The translations under genes were made by a program, and so were the position numbers. The notes beneath the pieces are model-generated. The model was not told the origin of the DNA. It was given only the letters and a program-made list of their open reading frames with translations, and did not search any database. 64,000 nucleotides of DNA from Bradyrhizobium sp. sBnM-33. GTDB taxonomy: Bacteria > Pseudomonadota > Alphaproteobacteria > Rhizobiales > Xanthobacteraceae. The stretch lies in assembly GCF_032917945.1 (NCBI RefSeq), contig NZ_CP136624.1, positions 6,820,001 to 6,884,000 of the forward strand, in the 5' to 3' direction. This document shows, in pieces, positions 43,995 to 52,294 of the stretch (positions are counted from its first letter, which is position 1; each line of letters begins with the position of its first letter).

Positions 43995-44912
43995 ATGAGC
44001 TTGGAATGGCAGGCGCGGTCAAGTTCCCTGGCCTGGTCAAATCCCGTGTCCTGGTGGTGGGGCCTGTTGACCTTGGTGAGCGGCGTCAACATCGCCATCT
44101 GGTTCGCGCTGTATCGCGAGCTTCCCGTCCAGCCGACCGGCGCTGCCGGCGGCACGTCCGGCATCGGGATGATGCTGCTGTTCTGCGCGGCCTATGTGTT
44201 CGGCTGCGCCTTCAGGTCGTTTCTGCCGCGCGCCGATGTGCAGCGGATCTGCCTATTCGACACCTGGCTGTCGAGCGTCATGGTCGGACGTTCGGTGGCG
44301 ACCGTGGCCGAGATCTGCTTCGTGGCGCAATGGGCCATTATCCTGCACCAGCTCGGCACGATGACCGGCGCGGAAACGGCCGTGAATGTCGCGTGGGTGA
44401 TCGTCCCGCTGATCCTAATCGCCGAATGCCTCTCGTGGTATGCGGTGCTGACGAGGAATTATCTCGGCAATGCCATCGAAAATTCGCTGTGGGCGGTCGC
44501 CTTCTTCGCCATCGGCGTCGGCCTTTGCCGCCTGCTTCCGGAATTCAATGGCGCGGTTCGCGTAAGCCTCGTCGTCGCCATCGCGGGGATTGTGGGCTTT
44601 CTGGCGTTTCTGATGACGATCGACGTCCCGATGTACTTGAAGCGCTGGCGGACCGGGGATGCCGATGGCGACAAGCGCCTGACGCCGCGCGAGGGCCTGC
44701 GCGATGTCAGCACGCGCTGGGTCGTGACGTACGACCTGGCGGAGTGGAAAGACGAGATTGCCTGGATGTCGCTCTATTTCAGCCTCGCCGTCTGGTCCAG
44801 CCTTGCGCTGTGCGTCTTCTATTCGCTCGAACATCATTTACCGCAGTACCGGACCGAAGCGGCGATCACGAGTGCAGCGCCGAGCACGACCGTCGTCGGC
44901 AGCACCCGATAA
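43995..44912 (+). CDS. Polytopic membrane protein with an EF-hand loop
   Basis: A 305-residue protein with about seven or eight hydrophobic helices (for example WWWGLLTLVSGVNIAIWFAL, GMMLLFCAAYVFGCAF, WVIVPLILIAECLSWYAV, VSLVVAIAGIVGFLAFLM). Between helices, residues 222-233 read DADGDKRLTPRE, a canonical EF-hand calcium loop (Asp at 1, 3, 5; Glu at 12). I do not recognise the family. The ATG at 43995 follows a GGAG-like site; a longer frame upstream runs through a repeat and the operator and is rejected. Confidence 0.78.
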   Translation: MSLEWQARSSSLAWSNPVSWWWGLLTLVSGVNIAIWFALYRELPVQPTGAAGGTSGIGMMLLFCAAYVFGCAFRSFLPRADVQRICLFDTWLSSVMVGRSVATVAEICFVAQWAIILHQLGTMTGAETAVNVAWVIVPLILIAECLSWYAVLTRNYLGNAIENSLWAVAFFAIGVGLCRLLPEFNGAVRVSLVVAIAGIVGFLAFLMTIDVPMYLKRWRTGDADGDKRLTPREGLRDVSTRWVVTYDLAEWKDEIAWMSLYFSLAVWSSLALCVFYSLEHHLPQYRTEAAITSAAPSTTVVGSTR

Positions 44913-45005
44913 GACAACAGCCACCGCGCTGAAACTTTACGTCGCATTGCCGCGTTACCCGCGTGTGTCGCGAGTAGCGCGGCTTTGTTTTCAGAAGGGC
45001 GTGTT

Positions 45006-45467
45006 TTGGACCGGTTTCAGGTAGGTATCCATTTTCTGACGCTGGCCGCAGCTTTCGCGCTCGCCATACCGATCGGTTGGGATCGTGAAAAGCGGGCGCG
45101 GAGCGCTGGACTGCGAACTTTCCCGCTGGTCGCGCTGGCAAGCTGCGGCTTCGTGCAGGCCAGCGAACAGTGGATGGTGAATTCTCCCGATGGCATGTCG
45201 AAAGTCATCGAAGGCGTGATCACCGGCATCGGCTTTATCGGCGGCGGCGCGATCCTCAAGCAGGGCGCCACGGTGCAGGGCACGGCGACGGCGGCAAGCC
45301 TGTGGGCCACCGGCGCGATCGGCGTTTCCGTCGGCCTCGGCAGCTACGACGTCGCGGTGACGATCGCCGTGCTTACGTTCCTGACGTTAAGGCTGCTCAC
45401 GCTGGTGAAAGAAGAGCGCGATCTCCAGATCGGCCCGGATGGCAAGGAGGAAGAGAAGAAGGATTGA
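45006..45467 (+). CDS. MgtC/SapB family membrane protein
   Basis: A protein of about 153 residues consisting only of the MgtC N-terminal membrane domain: four to five helices with the family motifs LAIPIGWDREKRARSAGLRT, IEGVITGIGFIGGGAILK and TAASLWATGAIGVSVGLG. Such proteins are linked to growth at low magnesium or ATP synthase control in other bacteria. I start at TTG 45006, with AGAAGGG seven bases upstream; an in-frame TTG at 44985 also exists. The soluble C-terminal domain of long MgtC proteins is absent. Confidence 0.85.
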   Translation: MDRFQVGIHFLTLAAAFALAIPIGWDREKRARSAGLRTFPLVALASCGFVQASEQWMVNSPDGMSKVIEGVITGIGFIGGGAILKQGATVQGTATAASLWATGAIGVSVGLGSYDVAVTIAVLTFLTLRLLTLVKEERDLQIGPDGKEEEKKD

Positions 45468-45679
45468 GTGCCTGGCCCGGAACCGGCCGCGGGGATAACG
45501 CCGCAGGAACAATCCGGCGCCTACGATGCATAGCAGTCACCGCACCGTGAGGGTGTTTCGTCGCCCGCGGACAGCATGAAATATCTGCGCCTCGCGCGAA
45601 GCCATTTTCTCAGCCGAAGAAAAAGTCCGGAAACAACATGATGTTAGGGTAACGCAATGATCAAACCTGGAGTTCGATC
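45468..45679. other. Intergenic region upstream of small ORFs
   Basis: About 210 bases after the MgtC-like gene. No convincing ORF or repeat; an AT-rich stretch at 45610-45660 (CGGAAACAACATGATGTTAGGG) may be a promoter for the small genes that follow. Confidence 0.35.
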
Positions 45680-45763
45680 ATGTGGAACCTCATCAACATA
45701 CTGTATCGGGAATATTGCCTGGCCCGGTTGGAGGAGATCCACAGGGTTCACCTCTCGCACTGA
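45680..45763 (+). CDS. Candidate 27-residue small protein
   Basis: ATG to TGA encodes MWNLINILYREYCLARLEE followed by IHRVHLSH. It has a good ribosome site (GGAG, eight bases upstream). The aromatic N-terminal helix plus the YREYCLARLEEI helix resembles tiny rhizobial proteins of the form MW-x-EYCxARLxE that I have seen annotated as hypothetical. No function is known. Confidence 0.5.
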   Translation: MWNLINILYREYCLARLEEIHRVHLSH

Positions 45764-45871
45764 ATACCGGTGGCGAGCAAGTGTCGCAAACGATGTCTAC
45801 GGTTCAGCCAGCCCACTTGCGGTGAATCGACTCAGGAGAATTCATTCGGATCGAGATCGAAGGAGGAGGAT

Positions 45872-46087
45872 ATGCAGCCATCGACAGACGATCTGCTGAT
45901 ACGCCAAATCAGTGCCCTGATATCAGCCACCGCTGCGGCGGCGTGCAGCAACAGAGAACACGCCCCATTCGTGGAGGCAAGGATGTACGAAAAGCTTGCT
46001 GCACATTGCGCCGAGAAGCAGACACTTGCAGCAGCGTTTGCGAAAAGCGGCGTCGGGGCGACACGGAGCGGACTGATCTACTGGTAA
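45872..46087 (+). CDS. Small hypothetical protein, 71 residues
   Basis: Starts at an ATG preceded by a very strong ribosome site (AAGGAGGAG). It encodes a soluble, helical, Ala-rich protein (DDLLIRQISALISATAAAAC, RMYEKLAAHCAEKQTLAAAF) with two cysteines. No family recognised. It is convergent with the slipin gene. Confidence 0.65.
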   Translation: MQPSTDDLLIRQISALISATAAAACSNREHAPFVEARMYEKLAAHCAEKQTLAAAFAKSGVGATRSGLIYW

Positions 46088-46152
46088 CGGAAGACGTGTC
46101 CAGACGAAGTCGCCAAGTTTCGGCGTCCGATCTCGGACGAACCGGAAGAGCG

Positions 46153-46968
46153 TCACGCCTGGGCCGCTTCTGATCCCCGCCGGCGATTTGCCGTCTCGCG
46201 CTGTATTCTCGCCGGCGCTGCCAGAGCTTGAAGAAACTCCACCGGCACCGGGAACACGATCGTTGAATTCTTCTCGCCCGCAATGTCCTGCAGCGTCGAC
46301 AGGTAACGCAGTTGCATGGACTCCGGCCTCCTTGCGAGCATCTCGCCTGCTTCTACCAGTTTCTCGGCGGCCTGCTGCTCCGCTTCAGCGCCTATGATTC
46401 TTGCGCGGCGGTACCGCTCGGCCTCGGCTTGACGAGCAATGGCACGAATCATGCTCTCGTTGATATCGACGTGCTTGATTTCGACATTCGCGACCTTGAT
46501 GCCCCACGCATCGGTCTGGCTGTCGAGAATTTCCTGAATGTCGCGATTGAGCTTGTCCCTCTCTGCCAGCATCTCGTCCAGCTCATGCTTGCCAAGCACG
46601 GATCGAAGAGTGGTCTGCGCCAGCTGGCTGGTGGCCGCCATGAAGTTTTCCACCTGGATAACCGATTTGTCGGCATCTACGACGCGGAAGTAGATAACCG
46701 CGTTGACCTTTACGGAGACATTGTCTCGAGAAATCACGTCCTGGCTTGGAACGTCGAGCACGAGCGTACGAAGATCTACCCGAACGAATTGCTGGACAAT
46801 CGGTACCAATATGATGAGCCCGGGACCTTTCACGCCGGAAAAGCGCCCCAATGTGAAAACGACCGCACGCTCATATTCCCGCATGATGTGAATCGCCGAC
46901 AGGAACACCGCAATGATCACGGCTGCGATCACGATGAACGGGAGGATATCTGTTACAAATGTCGGCAT
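46153..46968 (-). CDS. Slipin/SPFH (band 7, stomatin-like) membrane protein
   Basis: A 271-residue protein with an N-terminal membrane helix ([20 protein letters not shown]) and an SPFH domain ([60 protein letters not shown]), then the coiled-coil region [20 protein letters not shown]. Slipins organise membrane microdomains and are classically encoded with NfeD-type serine proteases, as here. ATG 46968 is preceded by GGAG and lies 11 bases after the nfeD stop. Confidence 0.93.
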   Translation of the reverse strand: MPTFVTDILPFIVIAAVIIAVFLSAIHIMREYERAVVFTLGRFSGVKGPGLIILVPIVQQFVRVDLRTLVLDVPSQDVISRDNVSVKVNAVIYFRVVDADKSVIQVENFMAATSQLAQTTLRSVLGKHELDEMLAERDKLNRDIQEILDSQTDAWGIKVANVEIKHVDINESMIRAIARQAEAERYRRARIIGAEAEQQAAEKLVEAGEMLARRPESMQLRYLSTLQDIAGEKNSTIVFPVPVEFLQALAAPARIQRETANRRRGSEAAQA

Positions 46969-46979
46969 GGTTTCACTCC

Positions 46980-48362
46980 TCATGATTTCGGTGAGGCGTC
47001 AGGATCTGGTTCGACGAGCAGTTTCAGGTTCTGACGTTCGAGAACACGCACGCGATCGCCTGGGGTGAACTCACTTTTCGATTTCGCCGCCCAACGTTCT
47101 CCCATGACCAGGACCTCGCCCTTGCCGTCGGCCCACCACAGCACCTGGCCAGCGCTGCGCAGCAGAGCCGCTTCGCCTGTGGTCACCTCGCGCTGATGCG
47201 CGCGCCAGACCGCCGCGAGCGCAATCACCAGGAATCCCGCACTGGCAATGGTGGCCGCGGCGACCACGGGCCATGAGAGATGGAAACCCGGCACGTCGCC
47301 GCGAAACAGGAACAGCGAGCCAACGGCGAACGAGATGACGCCGCCAATTCCGAGCACGCCGAACGAGGGTAGAAACGCTTCTGCAACCATCATCGCGATG
47401 CCTAGCAGCAGCAGGCCGGCACCGGCGTAGCTGATCGGTAGGAGATTCAGGGCGTAGAGGCCGACCAGCAGAGCGATTCCACCGATCACACCCGGGAAAA
47501 CGGCGCCTGGACTGATGAACTCGAATAGAAGCCCGTAGAGCCCGATCAGCATGAGTATGTAAGCGATGTTCGGATTGGTAATCGTGGCCAGAATGCGGTT
47601 GCGCCAATCGGCCTCGATTGCCGTTGTGCTCAGGCTCCCGGTATGCAGCCCGACCTGTTGATCATTGATCGTTACGGTTCGGCCGTCGGCTTGGGACAAC
47701 AGATCGGGCAAGTCCTTCGCAACAATCTCGATGACGCGCTGCGACTGAGCCTCGCTCGCGGTAAGAGTGGCAGCTTCCCGAACGGCTTTCTCCGCCCAGG
47801 AAACATTTCGTCCCCGAAGCTCCGCCAGTCCCCTGATGTAGGCAACCGCATCATTGATCGCCTTCGCCTCGCCTGCATTGGCCGGCGACGAGGCTCCTTT
47901 CTTGTCACCATCCTTCTTGTCATCATCCTTCTTATCATCGGTGCGCCAGCCGGAGCCGCCGCCAAGCTGGACGGGCGTGGCTGCACCGAGATGCGTGCTC
48001 GGCGCCATCGCGGCGAGATGGCTCGCATAAACAATGTAGGTGCCGGCGCTGGCGGCTCGCGCTCCGCTCGGGCTCACGTAAGAGATCACAGGAATGGTGG
48101 ATTTAAGTATCTCTCCTATGATCTCGCGCATTGAGGGGTCGAGACCACCAGGCGTATTCAGCCTCAGCACGATCAGCTTCGCCTGTCGCCGACGCGACTC
48201 CTCAAATCCGTCGCGGATATATTCAGAAGTCGCTGGCCCAATCGCTCCATTCACATCCAGAAGAATGGCGACGTTCGCCGGCTCGCTACTTTGTCCAAGT
48301 GCTGCTCCGGAGCCAAGTACGAGCAATGCTACGGTAATAAGCCTGTAAAGAAAGTGCACCAT
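46980..48362 (-). CDS. nfeD: NfeD-family membrane-bound serine protease
   Basis: A 460-residue long-form NfeD protein. After a signal peptide (cleavage near ALGQS) comes a ClpP-like protease domain ([20 protein letters not shown], with the catalytic Ser in [13 protein letters not shown]), then a Lys/Asp-rich insertion ([13 protein letters not shown]), a Lys-bearing segment [16 protein letters not shown], four or five transmembrane helices and a C-terminal OB-fold ([20 protein letters not shown]). It cleaves stomatin-like partners in characterised systems, matching the slipin gene immediately downstream. Confidence 0.93.
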   Translation of the reverse strand: MVHFLYRLITVALLVLGSGAALGQSSEPANVAILLDVNGAIGPATSEYIRDGFEESRRRQAKLIVLRLNTPGGLDPSMREIIGEILKSTIPVISYVSPSGARAASAGTYIVYASHLAAMAPSTHLGAATPVQLGGGSGWRTDDKKDDDKKDGDKKGASSPANAGEAKAINDAVAYIRGLAELRGRNVSWAEKAVREAATLTASEAQSQRVIEIVAKDLPDLLSQADGRTVTINDQQVGLHTGSLSTTAIEADWRNRILATITNPNIAYILMLIGLYGLLFEFISPGAVFPGVIGGIALLVGLYALNLLPISYAGAGLLLLGIAMMVAEAFLPSFGVLGIGGVISFAVGSLFLFRGDVPGFHLSWPVVAAATIASAGFLVIALAAVWRAHQREVTTGEAALLRSAGQVLWWADGKGEVLVMGERWAAKSKSEFTPGDRVRVLERQNLKLLVEPDPDASPKS

Positions 48363-48632
48363 GGTAAGTCGCTCAAAGACTTGCGCGCCGAAACAGTCAC
48401 AACTAGGTGGCCCATTCGCAGGTGAACCTGACTGTTACGGCTGGAGCGCAGGATCCGGTGCCGGGCGGGCGTGACGTATCTGAGCCCTGATGCGCAAGCG
48501 CGCTCCGCAGGTCATGTGAATCGAACGCACATCCGAAATCCCGGTTCCCCAAACATACGCCTCCCGGACGGATTTCATCTCGGTGTGCGGCCAACACCCG
48601 GCGGTCACGCCGTCCGAAAAGAGCGGCTCGAT
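48363..48632. other. Non-coding stretch between nfeD and the first dnaE2 fragment
   Basis: About 270 bases. The minus-strand frame of the dnaE2 remnant stays open into it (segment HTEMKSVREAYVWGTGISDV), which might be a scrap of another gene, but I cannot identify it. No tRNA or repeat could be supported. Confidence 0.3.
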
Positions 48633-48974
48633 GAAAATCCCGTGACGGCGGCAGGATGCGGACGTCGCGCGGGTGGCGGATTTTTTGCGCGGGATTATCC
48701 GGATGCTCGCGGCGATCGTTGTTGAGCGGTTCGACCAGCGCGGGCCCTGCGGGCGCCCGATGCTTGCGCTTAACGCATCATTGGCGAGGCCGATCAAATC
48801 GTGGGAGCGGTCGAACATCCGCAGCGCCACTAGATGCCTCACCTGCCCCGGACTGCTCTGGATATAGCCTTCGACCAGGATCAGGCGCGCCCGCCCAACA
48901 CTTCTTTGCGGTACTGCTCCATCACCTTCGGCCATACCACGACGTTGATGATACTGGTCTCGTCCTCGAGCGCC
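48633..48974 (-). pseudogene. Degenerate extra copy of the dnaE2 3' end (copy 1)
   Basis: About 340 bases align base by base with the true dnaE2 3' end (52298-52640), in the same orientation, including RLILVEGYIQSSPGQVRHLV and FDRSHDLIGLANDALS. It carries substitutions and at least one small deletion that breaks the frame, and its stop is altered. It is the most diverged of the three copies. It lies between nfeD and the TPR gene. Confidence 0.85.
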
Positions 48975-49100
48975 TCCAACAAGCGTAAGCATCGCTGACC
49001 TGCCCTGCGGTGCCAGATAAAAAACGTGGCGCGCCCCATGCAATCCGCATAATCTCAGCGCGCTCTGTCGGTTTTTTAATCCTGCCTTGGAGCTTTAATC

Positions 49101-50684
49101 ATGACCAAAACATCATTCGCGGTTGCCGCCATAGCGGCGGCTGGATTTTCGCTCGCGCAACCCGCATTGGCACAATCAGACGACAAGCTCGGTACGGTGA
49201 ATTTCGAAACTTCGTGCAAACCGGAAGCGCAGAAGCTCTTTAATCAGGGGATGCTGTACCAGCACTCGTTCTGGTATCGCGCCTCGCAAAAGGTGTTCGA
49301 AGATGCACTGAAGGCCGACCCCGAATGTGGCATTGCCTATTGGGGCATCGCGCTAAGCTTGCTGTGGAATCCCCACATTCCGACGCCCGCAAAGAATTTG
49401 ACCGAGGGCGTGGCCATGATCGCGAAGGGCAAGGCCGTCGGCGCCAAGACACAACGCGAACGTGACTATATCGACGCGCTCGCCGTCATGTATGCCGATC
49501 ACGAGAAGGTCGATCACCGCACCCGCATTCAGGCCTACGCGAAAGCGATGGAGCAACTGGCGCAGCGCTATCCCAGCGATGACGAGGCGCAGATCCATTA
49601 TGCCCTCGCGCTCAATACTTCGGCATCACCTGCCGACAAGACCTACGCCAGCCAACTCAAGGGAGCGGCGATCCTGGAGCCGATTGCAGAACGCCAGCCG
49701 CAGCATCCAGGCGTTTCGCATTATCTGATCCATCTTTACGACTATCCGCCGATTGCCGAGAAAGGCCTCAACGCGGCGCGGCGTTACGCCAAAATCGCGC
49801 CAGCTTCGCCTCATGCCCAGCACATGCCGTCGCACATTTTCACCCGCGTCGGCTATTGGACTGAATCGATCGCATCCAACGCCGAGTCCGCGCGCGTTGC
49901 CAAGGAATCCGGAGACCTCCACGATCAGCTACACGCCATGGACTACCAGGTCTATGCCTACCTGCAGCTCGGGCAGGACGACAAAGCCAAGGCCATCATC
50001 AACGAGATGACGGCGATCACCGGCTTTACCGAGACCTTCCTGCCCGGGCCTTACGCGCTGGCCATCTCGCCGGCACGTTACGCGGTGGAACGCGGTGACT
50101 GGAAGGCGGCTGCGAATCTTCAGGTCCGTCCAAGCCCCCTTGCCCAGGTGCAGGCGATTACCTATTCCGTGCGTGCGCTCGGGGCGGCTCGCTCAGGCAA
50201 TCCTGAAGCCGCCAAGGCCGACATCACCAAGCTCGCCGAGCTTGGTGACAAGTTGCGTGCGGCAAAGGACGCCTATTGGTCGGAGCAGGTGGACATCCAG
50301 AGGCAGGTCGCTGCCGCCTGGGTTCTCTATGCCGAAGGCAAGCAGGATGAGGCGCTGGCCGCGATGAGCGCGGCCGCCGATGCCGAGGACAAGACAGAAA
50401 AGCATCCGGTGACTCCGGGCGTTCCGAAGCCGGCGCGCGAGCTATACGGCTCCATGCTGCTTGAGCGTGGCATGCCCAAGGAAGCGCTCGCCGCTTTCGA
50501 AGCGACGCTGAGGAAGGAGCCCAATCGGCTCGGCGCCTATGCGGGTGCGGCCGTGGCTGCCGAAAGATCCGGCGACCTTGCCAAGGCGCGGGAGTATTAC
50601 GGCAAAGTCGTCGCGATCGCCGAAGGCGCAGACAAGGAGCGCACTGAGGTTGCCGACGCGCAGGCCTTCCTGCAAAAGCGCTGA
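49101..50684 (+). CDS. Secreted TPR-repeat protein
   Basis: A 527-residue protein with a signal peptide (AAIAAAGFSLAQPALAQS) and multiple tetratricopeptide-like helical repeats (KLFNQGMLYQHSFWYRASQK, QKVFEDALKADPECGIAYWG near the N-terminus; LGAYAGAAVAAERSGDLAKA near the C-terminus). It is probably periplasmic and a protein-interaction scaffold; partners are unknown. A GGAG site precedes the ATG. It lies, with the next gene, between two fragments of the dnaE2 3' end, on the opposite strand from dnaE2. Confidence 0.85.
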   Translation: MTKTSFAVAAIAAAGFSLAQPALAQSDDKLGTVNFETSCKPEAQKLFNQGMLYQHSFWYRASQKVFEDALKADPECGIAYWGIALSLLWNPHIPTPAKNLTEGVAMIAKGKAVGAKTQRERDYIDALAVMYADHEKVDHRTRIQAYAKAMEQLAQRYPSDDEAQIHYALALNTSASPADKTYASQLKGAAILEPIAERQPQHPGVSHYLIHLYDYPPIAEKGLNAARRYAKIAPASPHAQHMPSHIFTRVGYWTESIASNAESARVAKESGDLHDQLHAMDYQVYAYLQLGQDDKAKAIINEMTAITGFTETFLPGPYALAISPARYAVERGDWKAAANLQVRPSPLAQVQAITYSVRALGAARSGNPEAAKADITKLAELGDKLRAAKDAYWSEQVDIQRQVAAAWVLYAEGKQDEALAAMSAAADAEDKTEKHPVTPGVPKPARELYGSMLLERGMPKEALAAFEATLRKEPNRLGAYAGAAVAAERSGDLAKAREYYGKVVAIAEGADKERTEVADAQAFLQKR

Positions 50685-50707
50685 GGCGGAAGGCAGGGCA
50701 GCACGTT

Positions 50708-51091
50708 ATGAAAGCATATTTTCTGCCGATCCTACTGGGGATTCTCGTGACGCCGGCCGGTGCTGCCCAGCCGCTCCAAGTGATCGGATACTCAGGTCAT
50801 CTCGGCGAGTGGGAGTTGACTGCAACGGTTACGGAAACGGCTCCCGGCTCGACGACGGAATACGCCGGGCCGTTGACGATGAAGCACATTGGCATCTGCA
50901 CCCAGGATGGCCCGGAGGAGAAAACCGGTTCACTGCGTTTTCGAATCGCGGCCTCATCGTCCAGATTGAATGCAACAATATCGGTTGCCGGCGTCGAGTG
51001 CACCTATAGCGGACAATTATCGGACTCATATACTGGTACGATGAATTGCCCTGGTCGACAGGGAGTTCCCCTTAAGCTCTGGGTGAAGTAG
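50708..51091 (+). CDS. Small secreted hypothetical protein
   Basis: A 127-residue protein with a signal peptide (AYFLPILLGILVTPAGAAQP) and a beta-rich mature domain with three cysteines (GICTQDG, VECTYSG, MNCPGRQG) and a typical ending VPLKLWVK. No family recognised. It follows the TPR gene by 23 bp on the same strand and is probably cotranscribed. It is part of the cargo bounded by dnaE2 fragments. Confidence 0.7.
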   Translation: MKAYFLPILLGILVTPAGAAQPLQVIGYSGHLGEWELTATVTETAPGSTTEYAGPLTMKHIGICTQDGPEEKTGSLRFRIAASSSRLNATISVAGVECTYSGQLSDSYTGTMNCPGRQGVPLKLWVK

Positions 51092-51148
51092 CTAGGCCCG
51101 CTCACCTGGCGTCACCTGCTGCGTAGTGCAGACGCCGTCGACGTCAAT

Positions 51149-51413
51149 GAAAATCCCGCGACGGCGGCAAGATACGGATGTCGCGCGGATGGCGGTTTTT
51201 TTGCGCGGGATTATCCGGATGCTCGCGGCGGTCGTCGTTGAGCGGTTCGACCAGCGCGGGCCCTGCGGGCACCGGATGCTTGCGGCTTAACGCATCATTG
51301 GCGAGGCCGATCAAATCGTGGGAGCGGTCGAACATCCGCTGCGCCACCAGATGCGTCACCTGCTCCGGGCTGCTCTGGATGTAGGCTTCGACCAGGATGA
51401 GGCGCGCCCATCA
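51149..51413 (-). pseudogene. Degenerate extra copy of the dnaE2 3' end (copy 2)
   Basis: About 265 bases closely matching the true dnaE2 3' end, same orientation, still reading MFDRSHDLIGLANDALSRKH and ending ILPPSRDFH with an intact stop. Less diverged than copy 1. Its upstream edge abuts the stop codon of the HExxH protein within a few bases, so the junction looks like a recombination boundary. Confidence 0.88.
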
Positions 51414-51415
51414 TC

Positions 51416-52105
51416 TCATCGGGAAGCGCGCGCGTGTCGTCTCCGGATGAGCCACATCGCACATCTGACGAACCAGTCTGGCGCTCCCAGATACCGGAAT
51501 GCTTCAGGCGCTCCCTGGTCGTCGCGCTCTCGGTTGTTCAGATCGGAGAAATAGTCCTGTTTGGTGGCGTACCATTCCAATGTATGCACAATCTCTTCCT
51601 GCAAATGCTCGCTGTCCGGCAGCTTGATGAGGAAGTTCAGTTCGCGCCGAAGACAGATCGCCTCGATCCTGTAGCGGATCGTCTCATCGTAGTCGATGCC
51701 CCACACATCCAGCCTCGCGTGCGTCGCTTCATGGATGATCGTGGAGGCGATCATCTGAAGCGTCGTTGTTTCCGCAAGAACAAAACGCTCATCAAATACG
51801 CAAGCGTTTAATGATGAATTGTAGTGTGCGACAGCGCTTGGAAGCAGGTGAACCCATACTCGCTCAAGATTGCGGATGACGCGGTAGTAGTGAAGCGCGT
51901 CGTGGCTCTTGATCAGTCGAAGCGCGTCCTCGACGCGGCGGAGGGCGGGATGAGGCTCGGCTTCCCTGGTCCCTACCCAAAGTCCATCAACCTCTCGACC
52001 CCTCGACAACCAGAGTTGGATTCTCTCGACGCGGGATGGCTTTCGATCAGGCTTTCTGACCACGACTAGACCGCGCGATCTCCGCGATGATTCCAGGCAC
52101 TGCAA
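51416..52105 (-). CDS. Putative zinc metallopeptidase-like protein (HExxH)
   Basis: A 229-residue protein without signal peptide. The segment MIASTIIHEATHARLDVWGI contains HExxH (HEATH), and an in-frame Glu follows 15-17 residues later (YRIEAICLRREL), the arrangement of gluzincin-type zinc peptidases. The N-terminus is rich in Arg. No named family recognised. It starts at TTG. The gene is less GC-rich than its neighbours and is isolated between a dnaE2 fragment and the true dnaE2 3' end, which suggests acquired DNA. Confidence 0.65.
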   Translation of the reverse strand: MQCLESSRRSRGLVVVRKPDRKPSRVERIQLWLSRGREVDGLWVGTREAEPHPALRRVEDALRLIKSHDALHYYRVIRNLERVWVHLLPSAVAHYNSSLNACVFDERFVLAETTTLQMIASTIIHEATHARLDVWGIDYDETIRYRIEAICLRRELNFLIKLPDSEHLQEEIVHTLEWYATKQDYFSDLNNRERDDQGAPEAFRYLGAPDWFVRCAMWLIRRRHARASR

Positions 52106-52294
52106 ATGTTATCTCGTCGTCATGTCCGAATCCGACCGCCGTCAAACTGTAAGCTTATTTCGCTTTCGTGTTGCTTAGCCGTTTTATTCAAATCGTCTTG
52201 ATTGTCGGGACGGTGTGACGAAGTAGCCAGTGTCGAAAATCCGCAGCCGCCATAGATTCCTGGCTCGGGCTAAGACGCGCCCCGGTGACGCTGC
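52106..52294. other. Short intergenic region between HExxH gene and dnaE2
   Basis: About 190 comparatively AT-rich bases holding the presumed promoter of the HExxH gene. No repeat or RNA gene recognised. Confidence 0.35.

Noticed and set aside
48480..48560. tRNA-like T-arm (GTTCGAT on the minus strand) near the end of dnaE2 copy 1
   Set aside because: Stem lengths do not fit a T-arm with a seven-base loop, and no anticodon or acceptor stem could be paired. A tRNA attachment site would have supported the insertion model, but the evidence is not there.
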